Source of the DNA: Maritimibacter sp.
GTDB lineage: Bacteria; Pseudomonadota; Alphaproteobacteria; Rhodobacterales; Rhodobacteraceae
Direction: 5' to 3'
DNA length: 43,611 nucleotides
Assembly: GCA_020441225.1 (NCBI GenBank)
Contig: JAGRMP010000064.1
Location: 1-43,611 of the forward strand
Below are positions 24,576 through 32,532 of the stretch, piece after piece (position 1 is the first letter of the stretch; the number at the start of each line of letters is the position of its first letter). A program made the translations under genes and the position numbers. The notes beneath the pieces were generated by a model. It was not told the origin of the DNA. It saw only the letters and a list, made by a program, of their open reading frames with translations, and made no database searches.

Positions 24576-25862
24576 TCAGCGGCGCGCCCGTCGCCAGGCG
24601 ATCCCGTCCTGCACGCCGAATCCCTTGAGAAGCGCCGGCAGGAACCAGGGCGTGCCGCGATAGAACGGGATCGCTGCCGGCGGGCGGAAGTCGAAGGCGC
24701 TGCGCGCCTGCTCGGAACCGCCGATGAGCCTGTGCGCCGCGCGGGTGCCGACCCACGGCGCCCAGACCACGCCCGAACCGCAGAAACCCGAGGCATAGAC
24801 CACCCCGTCCCGTTCGAAGATCCGCGGGATCATGTCGCGGTTCATCGCCACGTTGCCGAACCAGCTGTGCGTGAGGCGCACGGGGGCGAGTTCGGGGAAG
24901 ATCTGGGTCAGCCCGTCGCGCAGCCGTATTGTCGGCGCGGCCGGATCCCCGCTGCGGGAGCTGTCGCGGCCGCCTAGGAGGATGCGTTTGCCATCGGGCG
25001 ACGGGCGGTAATAGAACCCCAACTGGCGGTTTTCCCCCATCATCATCCGCTTCGGCATCAGCCGTGCCATCCGTTCCGGCGCAAGCTCCTCGGTGGCGAT
25101 GATGCGGCTGCGCACCGGCACCAGGCGTCGGCGCAGAAACGGCGCAGCGCCATCGGTATAGCCGTTGGTGCAGACCAGGACCTGCCGCGCCTGCACCGTG
25201 CCGGCCGATGTCGTGACGCTGAACCTGTCGCCCTCGCGCTCGATGGCGGTGACCGGGGTCTGCGAATGCACACTCAGCCCCGCGGCAAGCGCAACGCGCA
25301 GAAGCTCGGCGTAGAATTTGGCCGGGTGGAGGCCGCCGATATCCATCCGCACCGTCCCGCCGCGGTAGAACGCGCTGCCGACATAGGCGCGCTGCTCGGC
25401 ATGGGGGACGGCAAAGGACACGATCCCCAATCGCTTCGCCAGCAGCTCGGCCGTGCGGGCCATCTTGTCGTATTGGTCGTAGCCGAGCGCGCCCTTGAAC
25501 GCGCCGACCAGCTCGAGGTCGCAGTCGAGCCCCTCGGTCTCGATGAGGTCGTAAAGGAATGCGCGCGCACGCTTGCCCTCGGCTTCGATGGCCATCGCCG
25601 TCGCTTCGCCGAAGTGCCTGGCGAGCGTCGCAAAATCCGGCCGGATGTTGCCGCTGGTGATCCCGCCATTGCGCGTCGACGCTCCCTCGCCGGGGCGCAT
25701 CGCGTCGAACGCGGCGACCGCGCGGCCTGCGCGCGCCAGCGTCAAACCGGCCGCGATGCCGGCATATCCCGCCCCGACAATCGCCACGTCCAGCGTCCTG
25801 GCCACCGGCTCTTGCGGCAGCGGCACGACGGGGGCAGCGTCCCACCAGTAGGGAGTGTTCAT
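24576..25862 (-). CDS. FAD-dependent oxidase, PuuB/OrdL-like (third DAO-family gene)
   Basis: The 428-residue flavoprotein begins MNTPYWWDAAPV at ATG 25862, chosen by alignment with the paralogue at 16032-17306, which begins MKLTPYWLDTSAP. A start at 25886 would add eight residues. The dinucleotide motif is GAGYAG at 30-35, followed by ASTRNGGITSGNIRPDF, the RNGG block of the group. The C-terminal FAD contact is YASGFCGSGVVWAPWVG, where the usual GHG is replaced by GSG. It would oxidise an amine or N-substituted amino acid to an aldehyde or keto acid. It lies 70 bases after the tartrate-dehydrogenase-like gene. The 289-bp gap to the HAD gene shows no coding sequence. The substrate is unknown. 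Confidence 0.85.
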   Translation of the reverse strand: MNTPYWWDAAPVVPLPQEPVARTLDVAIVGAGYAGIAAGLTLARAGRAVAAFDAMRPGEGASTRNGGITSGNIRPDFATLARHFGEATAMAIEAEGKRARAFLYDLIETEGLDCDLELVGAFKGALGYDQYDKMARTAELLAKRLGIVSFAVPHAEQRAYVGSAFYRGGTVRMDIGGLHPAKFYAELLRVALAAGLSVHSQTPVTAIEREGDRFSVTTSAGTVQARQVLVCTNGYTDGAAPFLRRRLVPVRSRIIATEELAPERMARLMPKRMMMGENRQLGFYYRPSPDGKRILLGGRDSSRSGDPAAPTIRLRDGLTQIFPELAPVRLTHSWFGNVAMNRDMIPRIFERDGVVYASGFCGSGVVWAPWVGTRAAHRLIGGSEQARSAFDFRPPAAIPFYRGTPWFLPALLKGFGVQDGIAWRRARR

Positions 25863-25932
25863 GTCAGCGACTTTCGGTTCGTTCATCTGGCTGCATCCGG
25901 TTGTGGCCGACGCCGGGCGGCGCCGGGCCGCG

Positions 25933-26976
25933 TCAGTTCAAAGCCGCAAGCACGGCATGGGTGATCGTTTCCGTCCGGTCCTGGCCCGGCACCGTGCCGA
26001 TCCCGCGCGCGGTCACGGTTTCGATGGCCGAGATCGTGGACGCCGCCGCCGCATGCTCGCCCAGGTGATCGAGCATCATCGCCCCCGACCAGATCGCGGC
26101 AATCGGGTTGGCGATCCCGAGATCGGCGATGTCGGGCGCCGAGCCGTGGACCGGTTCGAACATCGACGGCGCGCTGCGATCCGGGTTGATATTGGCCGAG
26201 GCGGCAAACCCCAGCCCGCCCTGGATCGCGGCACCGAGATCGGTGAGGATGTCCCCGAAGAGGTTGGAGGCGACAATCACATCGAGGCTGTCCGGTGCCA
26301 TGACCATGCGCGCCGCGATGGCATCGATATGGTGGTGCGTCACCTCGACATCCGGGTATTGCGCCGCCACGTGGCGCGTGACCTCGTCCCAGAAGACCAT
26401 CGAATGCTTCTGGGCATTGGACTTGGTGACCGAAGCGAGCTTCTTCCTGCGCTGACGCGCCTGATCGAAGCCGAAACGCAGGATCCGCTCCACGCCTACG
26501 CGGGTGAAGATCGCGGTCTCGACCGCGACTTCGTCCGGGGTGCCCTGATGCACCCGGCCGCCGGCGCCGGAATACTCGCCCTCGGTGTTCTCGCGGATGC
26601 ACAGGATGTCGAACCCCCCGGCGCGCAGCGGCCCCTCGACCCCCGGCAACAGCCGGTGCGGACGGATGTTGGCATATTGAGCGAAGCGTTTGCGGATCGG
26701 CAGCAGGAGCCCGTGCAGCGAGACCGAATCCGGCACTTCGGCGGGCCAGCCGACGGCGCCGAGCAGGATCGCGTCGAAGCTCCGAAGCGTGTCGATCCCA
26801 TCCGGCGGCATCATCGCCCCCGTCGCGCGGTAATGGGCGCAGGACCAGGGGAATTCTGTCCCCTCGAGGGCGAAACCGCCCCGCCCTGCCGCCGCCTGAA
26901 GCACCTGCCAGGCCGCCGCGGTCACGGCCTTGCCGATGCCGTCGCCGGGGATGAGCGCGATCTTGTGGCTGTTCAC
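25933..26976 (-). CDS. Tartrate/D-malate dehydrogenase-like (isocitrate/isopropylmalate dehydrogenase family)
   Basis: The 347-residue NAD-dependent beta-hydroxyacid oxidative decarboxylase begins at GTG 26976 (MNSHKIALIPGDGIGK). Family landmarks are IPGDGIG at 9-15, LGAVGWP, IRENTEGEYSG (the tartrate/D-malate subgroup form), TKSNAQKHSMVFWDEV, the metal-binding SNLFGDILTDLGAAI and FEPVHGSAPDIA. Substrates in this group include D-malate, meso-tartrate and related 2-hydroxy-3-carboxy acids. The ribosome site GGAGGC at 26990-26995 is separated from the GTG by a T and a run of 12 C, an unusually long 13-base spacer. A TTG at 27033 would place the C run inside the coding sequence as prolines. The gene follows the cupin gene in the operon. 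Confidence 0.88.
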   Translation of the reverse strand: MNSHKIALIPGDGIGKAVTAAAWQVLQAAAGRGGFALEGTEFPWSCAHYRATGAMMPPDGIDTLRSFDAILLGAVGWPAEVPDSVSLHGLLLPIRKRFAQYANIRPHRLLPGVEGPLRAGGFDILCIRENTEGEYSGAGGRVHQGTPDEVAVETAIFTRVGVERILRFGFDQARQRRKKLASVTKSNAQKHSMVFWDEVTRHVAAQYPDVEVTHHHIDAIAARMVMAPDSLDVIVASNLFGDILTDLGAAIQGGLGFAASANINPDRSAPSMFEPVHGSAPDIADLGIANPIAAIWSGAMMLDHLGEHAAAASTISAIETVTARGIGTVPGQDRTETITHAVLAALN

Positions 26977-26988
26977 GGGGGGGGGGGG
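26977..26988. repeat. Twelve-base G/C homopolymer at a start region
   Basis: Twelve consecutive G on the plus strand read as C12 on the coding strand of the tartrate-dehydrogenase-like gene, exactly between its ribosome site (26990-26995) and its GTG (26976). Tracts this long slip during replication, so tract length could alter ribosome-site spacing, or the frame if the TTG at 27033 is the real start. Confidence 0.9.
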
Positions 26989-27058
26989 AGCCTCCGTCCT
27001 GGCGTCGCGACGAGCGCGCGGGGCTTGGGTCAAGCGCCGGCGGGCGCCGTCGTCCGGG

Positions 27059-27415
27059 TCAGTCGTTCACCACGACATAGATCTTGCGCACCGTCTCGAT
27101 GGTCCGCCAGATGCCGACGAAACCGGGCTTCATCACGAAGCTGTCGCCGGCGCGATAGGTCCTGGTCGCGCCGCCCTTTTCCTCGATTTCGACCGCGCCC
27201 GACAGGATGTGACAGAACTCGAAGGTCGTGCCCTTGATCGAATGGGTCACGCCCGGGGTGGCCTCCCAGACGCCGGTCTTGACCTTGTCGCCCCTGGAGG
27301 CGTCCTGCGCCCAGGTCTTGAAGGCAGGATCGCCGGAAATCAGCCGTTCCGGCAGGGGCAGCGCCTGCTTCGGCGCGAAGCCGGGGTCGGTGTCGATGGT
27401 TTGCAAAAGGGACAT
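27059..27415 (-). CDS. Cupin domain protein (DUF861/Cupin_3 type)
   Basis: This 118-residue single-cupin protein starts at ATG 27415 with AGGAAAAC upstream. The beta-barrel motifs are visible as FEFCHILSGAVEIEEKGGATRTYRAGDSFVMKPGFVGIWRTIETVRKIYVV. The metal-type His/Glu positions are partly present (FEFCHIL, EI). The pattern matches the small Cupin_3 proteins found beside amine and aldehyde metabolism genes; EutQ and ureidoglycine-handling proteins are relatives. A specific reaction cannot be named. It sits 13 bases after the GhrA-type gene, upstream of the tartrate-dehydrogenase-like gene and within the same operon. Confidence 0.82.
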   Translation of the reverse strand: MSLLQTIDTDPGFAPKQALPLPERLISGDPAFKTWAQDASRGDKVKTGVWEATPGVTHSIKGTTFEFCHILSGAVEIEEKGGATRTYRAGDSFVMKPGFVGIWRTIETVRKIYVVVND

Positions 27416-27427
27416 GGTGTTTTCCTG

Positions 27428-28351
27428 TCAGTAGCCAAGATTTCGGTCGACGAGCCCGATCGGCGCCGCACCGGCGCGGTGCCGCCGGATGTTCTCTGCC
27501 ACCGCCAGCGCCGCGGTCCGCGGCTGGGTGACGGAGGCGATATGCGGGGTGATCATCACCTTTGGATGCGACCAGAGCGGGTGGTCTCGCGGCAGCGGTT
27601 CGGGATCGGTGACATCCAGCATCGCGGCGGCCAGATGGCCGCTGTCCAGCGCTGTCGTCAGCGCCGCCGGGTCGAGTTGCGGCCCGCGCCCGACATGCAG
27701 CAGACGTGCCCCGGCGGGCAATTGCGCGAAGAGGTCCCGGTCGAGCATCCCGCGCGTCTCCCCGGTCAGCGGCAGCAGGCAGACCAGAATATCCGTCTGC
27801 GCGAGAAAGGCGGGCAGCCGGTCGGCACCGTGAAAGCAGCTGACCCCGTCCAGCCGCTTCGGGCTGCGGCTCCATCCGGCCAGCGGGTAGCAAAAGGGTC
27901 TCAGCCGCTCGATCGCCGCCTGTGCCAACGTGCCGAGACCGAGAAAGCCGACCCGGACGTCCGCGGCCTGCCGGGCGGGCACGGCCTGCCAGACCTGGCG
28001 GCGCTGCTGGGCGAGATAGGCGGGGATATCGCGGTGCAGCGCCAGCACCCCGAGCGCGACATATTCCTGCATCATCCGGATGATGCCGTCCTCGATCATG
28101 CGCACGAGTTTCACATGGCCTGGCACGGCCCCGGCGTTGAACTGGTCGACCCCCGCGCCGATGGAGAACAGCAGCTCCAGGTTCGGGTAGCGGGAAATGT
28201 CCTCCGGTACGGTCCAGGAGACCAGATAACGGATCTTTTCGGGCGCCACCTCGTCGTCGCGCTGGAAGACCTCGAGATCCGGCACGGCGGTCGCGAGAAC
28301 CTCGCGGAAAACCGCGCCGCGCGCCGCATCGGAATTGAACAGCAATGCCAT
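27428..28351 (-). CDS. ghrA: Glyoxylate/hydroxypyruvate reductase A-type 2-hydroxyacid dehydrogenase
   Basis: The 307-residue NAD(P)H-dependent reductase starts at ATG 28351 behind GGGGGAG. The Rossmann motif is [12 protein letters not shown] at about 135-146. The catalytic triad of D-2-hydroxyacid dehydrogenases is Arg222 in HVGRGPQLD, Glu251 in VTDPEPLP and His270 in TPHIAS. The short N-terminal domain with [12 protein letters not shown] is typical of GhrA. It would reduce glyoxylate to glycolate or hydroxypyruvate to glycerate, which could clear keto acids made by the oxidases of this operon. The gene begins 17 bases after the M20 peptidase gene. Confidence 0.88.
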   Translation of the reverse strand: MALLFNSDAARGAVFREVLATAVPDLEVFQRDDEVAPEKIRYLVSWTVPEDISRYPNLELLFSIGAGVDQFNAGAVPGHVKLVRMIEDGIIRMMQEYVALGVLALHRDIPAYLAQQRRQVWQAVPARQAADVRVGFLGLGTLAQAAIERLRPFCYPLAGWSRSPKRLDGVSCFHGADRLPAFLAQTDILVCLLPLTGETRGMLDRDLFAQLPAGARLLHVGRGPQLDPAALTTALDSGHLAAAMLDVTDPEPLPRDHPLWSHPKVMITPHIASVTQPRTAALAVAENIRRHRAGAAPIGLVDRNLGY

Positions 28352-28368
28352 CGAACCGGCTCCCCCCG

Positions 28369-29493
28369 TCAGGCCGCAAGCCGGGCACCGAGCGCCCCGA
28401 TCATGCGCCGGCAGGCGGCCAACTCGCCGGTTTCGATGAACTCGTCGGGGCGATGCGCCCGCCCGATCTCGCCGGGCCCGCAGATAATCGCCTCGATCCC
28501 GGCCTGCTGGAACAGCCCCGCCTCGGTGCCGTAGCTCACCGCGCCGAGCGGGTCCTGCCCGGTGAGCTGCGCAAGCAGCCCCGCCAGGTCGCTGCCGGGC
28601 GCCGTGGCCAGCGCCGGGTAGGAACTCAGCTCCTGCCAGGTCACCTCGAAACCGCTGTCGCGCAGCGCCAGGAGCCGGGCCTTGACCGGCTCCAGCAGTG
28701 CGGCGGGCGAAACCCCCGGTACCGCGCGCGCCTCGATATCCGCGGTGCAGCGATCCGGGATGATGTTCACCGACTGGCCGCCCGCGATGACCCCGACCTG
28801 CAGCGACGAATACGGCGGGGCGAAAGTGTCGTCGAACGGGCCGCCCGCGAGGACCTGGCCATGCGCCACCGCTTGGGCGACCACATCGGCCATGGCATGC
28901 ACGGCGTTCAACCCCAGATCGGGGCGCGACGAATGCCCGGTCAGCCCGACCACTTCCATCCGCGCCGCCATCTTGCCCTTGTGCGCCAGCACCGGCCGCA
29001 TCCCGCTCGGCTCGCCGACGATCGCCCCGAGCGGGCGCGCGCAAAGTTCCGGCAGGGCGGCCAGCAGATGCGGCACGCCCCGGCAGCCGGCCTCTTCGTC
29101 ATAGGAAAACGCAAGGTGGATCGGGCGCGCCAGAGGCTTCGCTGCAAGATCCGGCAGCGCGGCGAGCGCGCAGGCGAGATATCCCTTCATATCGGTGCTG
29201 CCCCGGCCATAGAGCCGGTCGCCCTCGCGGCGCAGCACGAAAGGATCCGAACGCCATTCCGGCTCTCCGGCCGGGACGACATCCATGTGCCCCGACAGGA
29301 CACAGCCGCGGCGGTCGCGCGGGCCGATGGAGGCAAAAAGGTTGAACCGGCCGCCCTCGGGCCCGGGGAGGACGGTCACCTCGGCCCCGGCGGCCCGGCA
29401 GCGGTCGGCAATCCAGTCGACGATGGCGCCGTTCGATGTGCCCACGACCGAGGGAAATGCAATCAGTTTCGCAAGAATCTCTTCGACAGTCAT
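28369..29493 (-). CDS. argE: M20 family deacetylase, acetylornithine deacetylase-like
   Basis: The 374-residue zinc amidohydrolase starts at ATG 29493, the first gene of the minus-strand operon that runs to 21090. Metal and catalytic residues are visible: His69 in [10 protein letters not shown], Asp101 in GRGSTDMKG, Glu133 as general base with Glu134 in YDEEAGCRG, and the closing metal His in [12 protein letters not shown] near residue 345. The ArgE subgroup hydrolyses N2-acetylornithine to ornithine; relatives cleave other N-acyl amino acids. The position outside any arginine gene set suggests a catabolic deacylase in this operon rather than arginine synthesis, so the gene symbol is by family only. 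Confidence 0.85.
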   Translation of the reverse strand: MTVEEILAKLIAFPSVVGTSNGAIVDWIADRCRAAGAEVTVLPGPEGGRFNLFASIGPRDRRGCVLSGHMDVVPAGEPEWRSDPFVLRREGDRLYGRGSTDMKGYLACALAALPDLAAKPLARPIHLAFSYDEEAGCRGVPHLLAALPELCARPLGAIVGEPSGMRPVLAHKGKMAARMEVVGLTGHSSRPDLGLNAVHAMADVVAQAVAHGQVLAGGPFDDTFAPPYSSLQVGVIAGGQSVNIIPDRCTADIEARAVPGVSPAALLEPVKARLLALRDSGFEVTWQELSSYPALATAPGSDLAGLLAQLTGQDPLGAVSYGTEAGLFQQAGIEAIICGPGEIGRAHRPDEFIETGELAACRRMIGALGARLAA

Positions 29494-29957
29494 GACGGCC
29501 CCTCTGCGCCCGCGATCCGGCGCGTGCGACCAGCCTAGCCCCCGATGCCGGTATTCGATGCTGAATCGCCTCGCGCTTCGGTCGAAAATTCCGCAATGGC
29601 GCCTCGGACCGGCGAAAAGTGCCGGCAGTCTGGGCAGCGGGCCAACCCCGCGATCCGGTCAATGCCGCGGCGGATGTTCTGCGCGCCGAGATGGAGCGGA
29701 TCGCCCCCGATCCCGCTCACCCCGTCGGGGCCAGGATCCTGGCTGGCGTCCGTGCCTCCTTCGTGACCCCTCCGGTCCTGCGCCGGCGCCGCGATGAAGG
29801 CGGTCGGCGCGTCTTTCACGGCCGCCCGCATGGGGCTGGCGTCGCCCCGTGGTCGGTTCCTGGCTGCGGGGAGGCGCGCCAGGCGGGCATGCATGGGCTT
29901 TACAAACGCTTTTTTCTTTATCATTCTGGTATTTCGGGGGTGTGAGGATGTGTTTCG
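29494..29957. promoter_or_regulatory. Divergent region between catabolic operon and polysaccharide module
   Basis: This 464-bp region separates the minus-strand catabolic operon from the plus-strand SxtJ-like gene. No credible gene is seen. The right end is AT-rich, with TTTACA at 29899-29904 and a T-rich stretch up to about 29930, the best promoter candidate for the plus-strand module, although no convincing -10 box at standard spacing could be fixed. This is the functional boundary between the two halves of the window. Confidence 0.4.
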
Positions 29958-30362
29958 TTGAGCGATATCAATATCCATTTTGAAGTCGAGGCCGGATCGG
30001 AACGCAATTTTGGTTTCGTCTTTGCGGCCGTGTTCGCGGTGGTTGCCCTGCTTCCGTTGCTGGGAGGATCCGGCCCACGGTGGATCGTTCTCGCGATCGC
30101 CGTCGTCTTTGCCGCGCTGGCCCTGTTCCGCCCGGCCGTCCTGCGGGTCCCGAACCGCCTGTGGTTCAAGTTCGGGATGTTGCTCGGTGCCATCATCGCG
30201 CCGGTCGTGATGGGCCTCGTCTTTCTGGTGGCGTTCGTTCCCATCGGGCTGATCATCCGCCTGACCGGCAAGGATCTGATGTCGGTGAAGGCAGCGCCGG
30301 AGGCCGAGAGCTACTGGATCGACCGCAAGACCGCACCCAATTCTATGAAACTTCAGTATTGA
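29958..30362 (+). CDS. SxtJ-like small membrane protein
   Basis: The 134-residue protein has three to four hydrophobic helices (about 20-36, 43-58, 73-97) and a short polar C-terminal tail WIDRKTAPNSMKLQY. The length and the LFRPAVLRVPNRLWFKFGMLLGAIIAPVVMGLVFL segment match the SxtJ family, named from the saxitoxin locus and found next to NodU-type carbamoyltransferases. The start is TTG 29958 with GAGGAT upstream. The function is unknown; the family is thought to assist carbamoyltransfer at the membrane, which is inference from neighbourhood. It is the first of a four-gene plus-strand module. Confidence 0.75.
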   Translation: MSDINIHFEVEAGSERNFGFVFAAVFAVVALLPLLGGSGPRWIVLAIAVVFAALALFRPAVLRVPNRLWFKFGMLLGAIIAPVVMGLVFLVAFVPIGLIIRLTGKDLMSVKAAPEAESYWIDRKTAPNSMKLQY

Positions 30363-30381
30363 CCGGATCAAGGAGACGCCT

Positions 30382-30531
30382 GTGTCTATGATCGCCGAGA
30401 TGTGGGGTTTTTTGCGCCAGCGCAAGAAGTTCTGGCTGTACCCCGTAATCATCATACTCGCCGTTTTTGGCGGGCTTGTCGTGTTGAGCCAGGGCAGTGC
30501 CATCGCCCCATTCATCTACACCCTGTTCTGA
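30382..30531 (+). CDS. DUF5989 family single-helix protein, 49 residues
   Basis: A very small gene lies between the SxtJ-like and carbamoyltransferase genes. GTG 30382 sits six bases after AAGGAG; an ATG two codons later is the alternative. The product has a cationic amphipathic start (WGFLRQRKKFWLYP) and one membrane helix (VIIILAVFGGLVVLSQ), ending in the PFIYTLF tail typical of DUF5989. This family occurs almost always between SxtJ-like and carbamoyltransferase genes. Its function is unknown, possibly a membrane anchor or partner for the carbamoyltransferase. Its stop lies four bases before the next ATG. Confidence 0.85.
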   Translation: MSMIAEMWGFLRQRKKFWLYPVIIILAVFGGLVVLSQGSAIAPFIYTLF

Positions 30532-30535
30532 GAAC

Positions 30536-32371
30536 ATGACCTGCATCCTCGGTATTTCGGCGCTGTATCACGACAGCGCGGCCGCGCTGCTGGTCGACGG
30601 AGAAATTGTCGCGGCAGCGCAGGAAGAACGCTTCACGCGCCGCAAGCACGACGCGGCCTTTCCCGCGAACGCGGTCCGGTATGCGCTGGATGAGGCCGGC
30701 ATTGCGCTCGGCGACGTCGATTACGTGACGTTCTACGACAAGCCGTTCCTGAAGTTCGAACGGCTGCTGGAGACCTACCTGGCGACCGCGCCGCGCGGGT
30801 TCGCGTCGTTCCGCATGGCGATGCCGATCTGGCTCCGCGAAAAACTATTTCTGAAGAACCAGTTGACCCGCGAACTTAAGGCGATCGACAAACGGTTCTC
30901 CGACGACCGGCTCCGGTTCGCCGAGCACCACATCAGCCATGCCGCCAGCGCCTTTTTCCCTTCACCCTTCGAGGAGGCGGTCGTCCTGACGATCGACGGG
31001 GTCGGGGAATGGGCGACGACCACCGTCAGTATCGGCCGGGGCAATACGCTTGAAATACTCAAGGAGATGCATTTCCCGCATTCGCTGGGCCTCCTGTATT
31101 CCGCGTTCACCTATTACACCGGTTTCCGGGTCAACTCCGGCGAATACAAGGTCATGGGCCTCGCCCCCTACGGCGAGCCGCGGTTCAAGGACCTGATCCT
31201 CGAACACGTCGTCGATCTGAAAGAGGACGGATCGTTCCGCCTGAACCAGCGGTATTTCAACTACATGTCCGGCCTCACCATGACCAGCAAGGCCATGGAA
31301 GAGCTGTTCGGCCAGCCGGTGAGAAAGCCGGAGACCGACCAGCTCACCCAGTTCCACATGGATGTGGCCGCCTCTATCCAGGCGGTCGCCGAAGAGATCG
31401 TCCTCAGGATCACCCGCGCACTGGCCCGCGAATACGGCATCTCGTCGCTGTGCATGGCCGGCGGCGTCGCCCTCAATTGCGTCGCGAACGGCAAGGTCCT
31501 CAGGGACGGCGCGTTCGAGGACATCTGGATCCAGCCGGCGGCAGGCGACGCGGGCGGCGCCCTCGGCGCGGCCCAGGCGACCTGGCACATGGACCTCGGC
31601 CAGCCTCGTGTCCTCCACCGCGGCGACGCGATGCGGGGCGCGTATCTCGGCCCGCGCTATTCCGACGACGCCGTCGCGGCCGAGCTGACCGCCGCGGGCG
31701 CCGTGTTTACCCGGCACGACCCGGCCGAGACGACCGACCGCGCCGCGCGGGCCCTTGCCGAAGGCAAGGCGGTCGGCTGGTTCCAGGACCGGATGGAGTT
31801 TGGCCCCCGGGCGCTCGGCAGCCGCTCCATTCTCGGCGATCCGCGCTCCGAGACGATGCAGAAGACGTTGAATCTCAAGGTCAAATACCGCGAGAGTTTC
31901 CGACCCTTCGCGCCGTCGGTCCTGCGCGAGGATGTGAACGACTGGTTCGAGCTGGATCACGACAGCCCCTACATGCTGTTGGTCGCGGATGTCCGCAAGG
32001 ATCTCCGCCGCGACATGACCGCGGACGAGCAGGCCCTGTTCGGGATCGACAAGCTGAACGTCAAGCGCTCGGAGATTCCGGCCGTCACCCATGTCGATTA
32101 CTCGGCCCGGGTCCAGACGGTGCACCGCGAGACGAACCCGAAGTACCACGCGCTCATTTCCAGGTTCAAGGAGCTGACCGGATGCCCGCTGGTTGTGAAC
32201 ACGTCGTTCAACGTGCGCGGCGAGCCGATCGTCTGCACGCCGACCGACGCGTTCAACTGCTTCATGGGCACCGGGATCGAGATGCTGGTCATCGGCAATT
32301 GCGTCCTTGAAAAAGGCGCGCAGGACCCGAGCCTGCAGAAGAATTATGAAACCGAGTTCGAGCTGGATTGA
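30536..32371 (+). CDS. NodU/CmcH-type O-carbamoyltransferase
   Basis: The 611-residue enzyme starts at ATG 30536, four bases after the DUF5989 stop, with no clear ribosome site of its own; translational coupling is likely. The N-terminal Kae1-like domain is evident from CILGISALYHDSAAALL, EERFTRRKHD, the metal-binding AEHHISHAASAFF, ISSLCMAGGVALNCVANGK and AAGDAGGALGAA. The C-terminal YrdC-like domain shows WFQDRMEFGPRALGSRSILGDPR, YRESFRPFAPSVL and TSFNVRGEPIV. The enzyme makes carbamoyl-adenylate from carbamoyl phosphate and ATP and carbamoylates a hydroxyl, here probably a sugar of a surface polysaccharide, judging by the neighbouring genes. The acceptor is unknown. Confidence 0.93.
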   Translation: MTCILGISALYHDSAAALLVDGEIVAAAQEERFTRRKHDAAFPANAVRYALDEAGIALGDVDYVTFYDKPFLKFERLLETYLATAPRGFASFRMAMPIWLREKLFLKNQLTRELKAIDKRFSDDRLRFAEHHISHAASAFFPSPFEEAVVLTIDGVGEWATTTVSIGRGNTLEILKEMHFPHSLGLLYSAFTYYTGFRVNSGEYKVMGLAPYGEPRFKDLILEHVVDLKEDGSFRLNQRYFNYMSGLTMTSKAMEELFGQPVRKPETDQLTQFHMDVAASIQAVAEEIVLRITRALAREYGISSLCMAGGVALNCVANGKVLRDGAFEDIWIQPAAGDAGGALGAAQATWHMDLGQPRVLHRGDAMRGAYLGPRYSDDAVAAELTAAGAVFTRHDPAETTDRAARALAEGKAVGWFQDRMEFGPRALGSRSILGDPRSETMQKTLNLKVKYRESFRPFAPSVLREDVNDWFELDHDSPYMLLVADVRKDLRRDMTADEQALFGIDKLNVKRSEIPAVTHVDYSARVQTVHRETNPKYHALISRFKELTGCPLVVNTSFNVRGEPIVCTPTDAFNCFMGTGIEMLVIGNCVLEKGAQDPSLQKNYETEFELD

Positions 32372-32532
32372 CGGGCTCGGTCGCCGCCGCGACCCCGGAT
32401 GGCAGAAAAGACATTGAGGAACACGGTAACCATGGGATTTGCCCGCACCAGGACATCGACGAGACCGGCCGCGCAGGCGGCGCACGGTCGCCACCCGCAG
32501 GCGTTTCGCGCACCGGTCGCAGGGGCGCCGGC

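Noticed and set aside
28369..29493. Arginine biosynthesis role for the ArgE-like gene
   Set aside because: No other arginine gene is near and it heads a catabolic operon; kept as a family-level name only.
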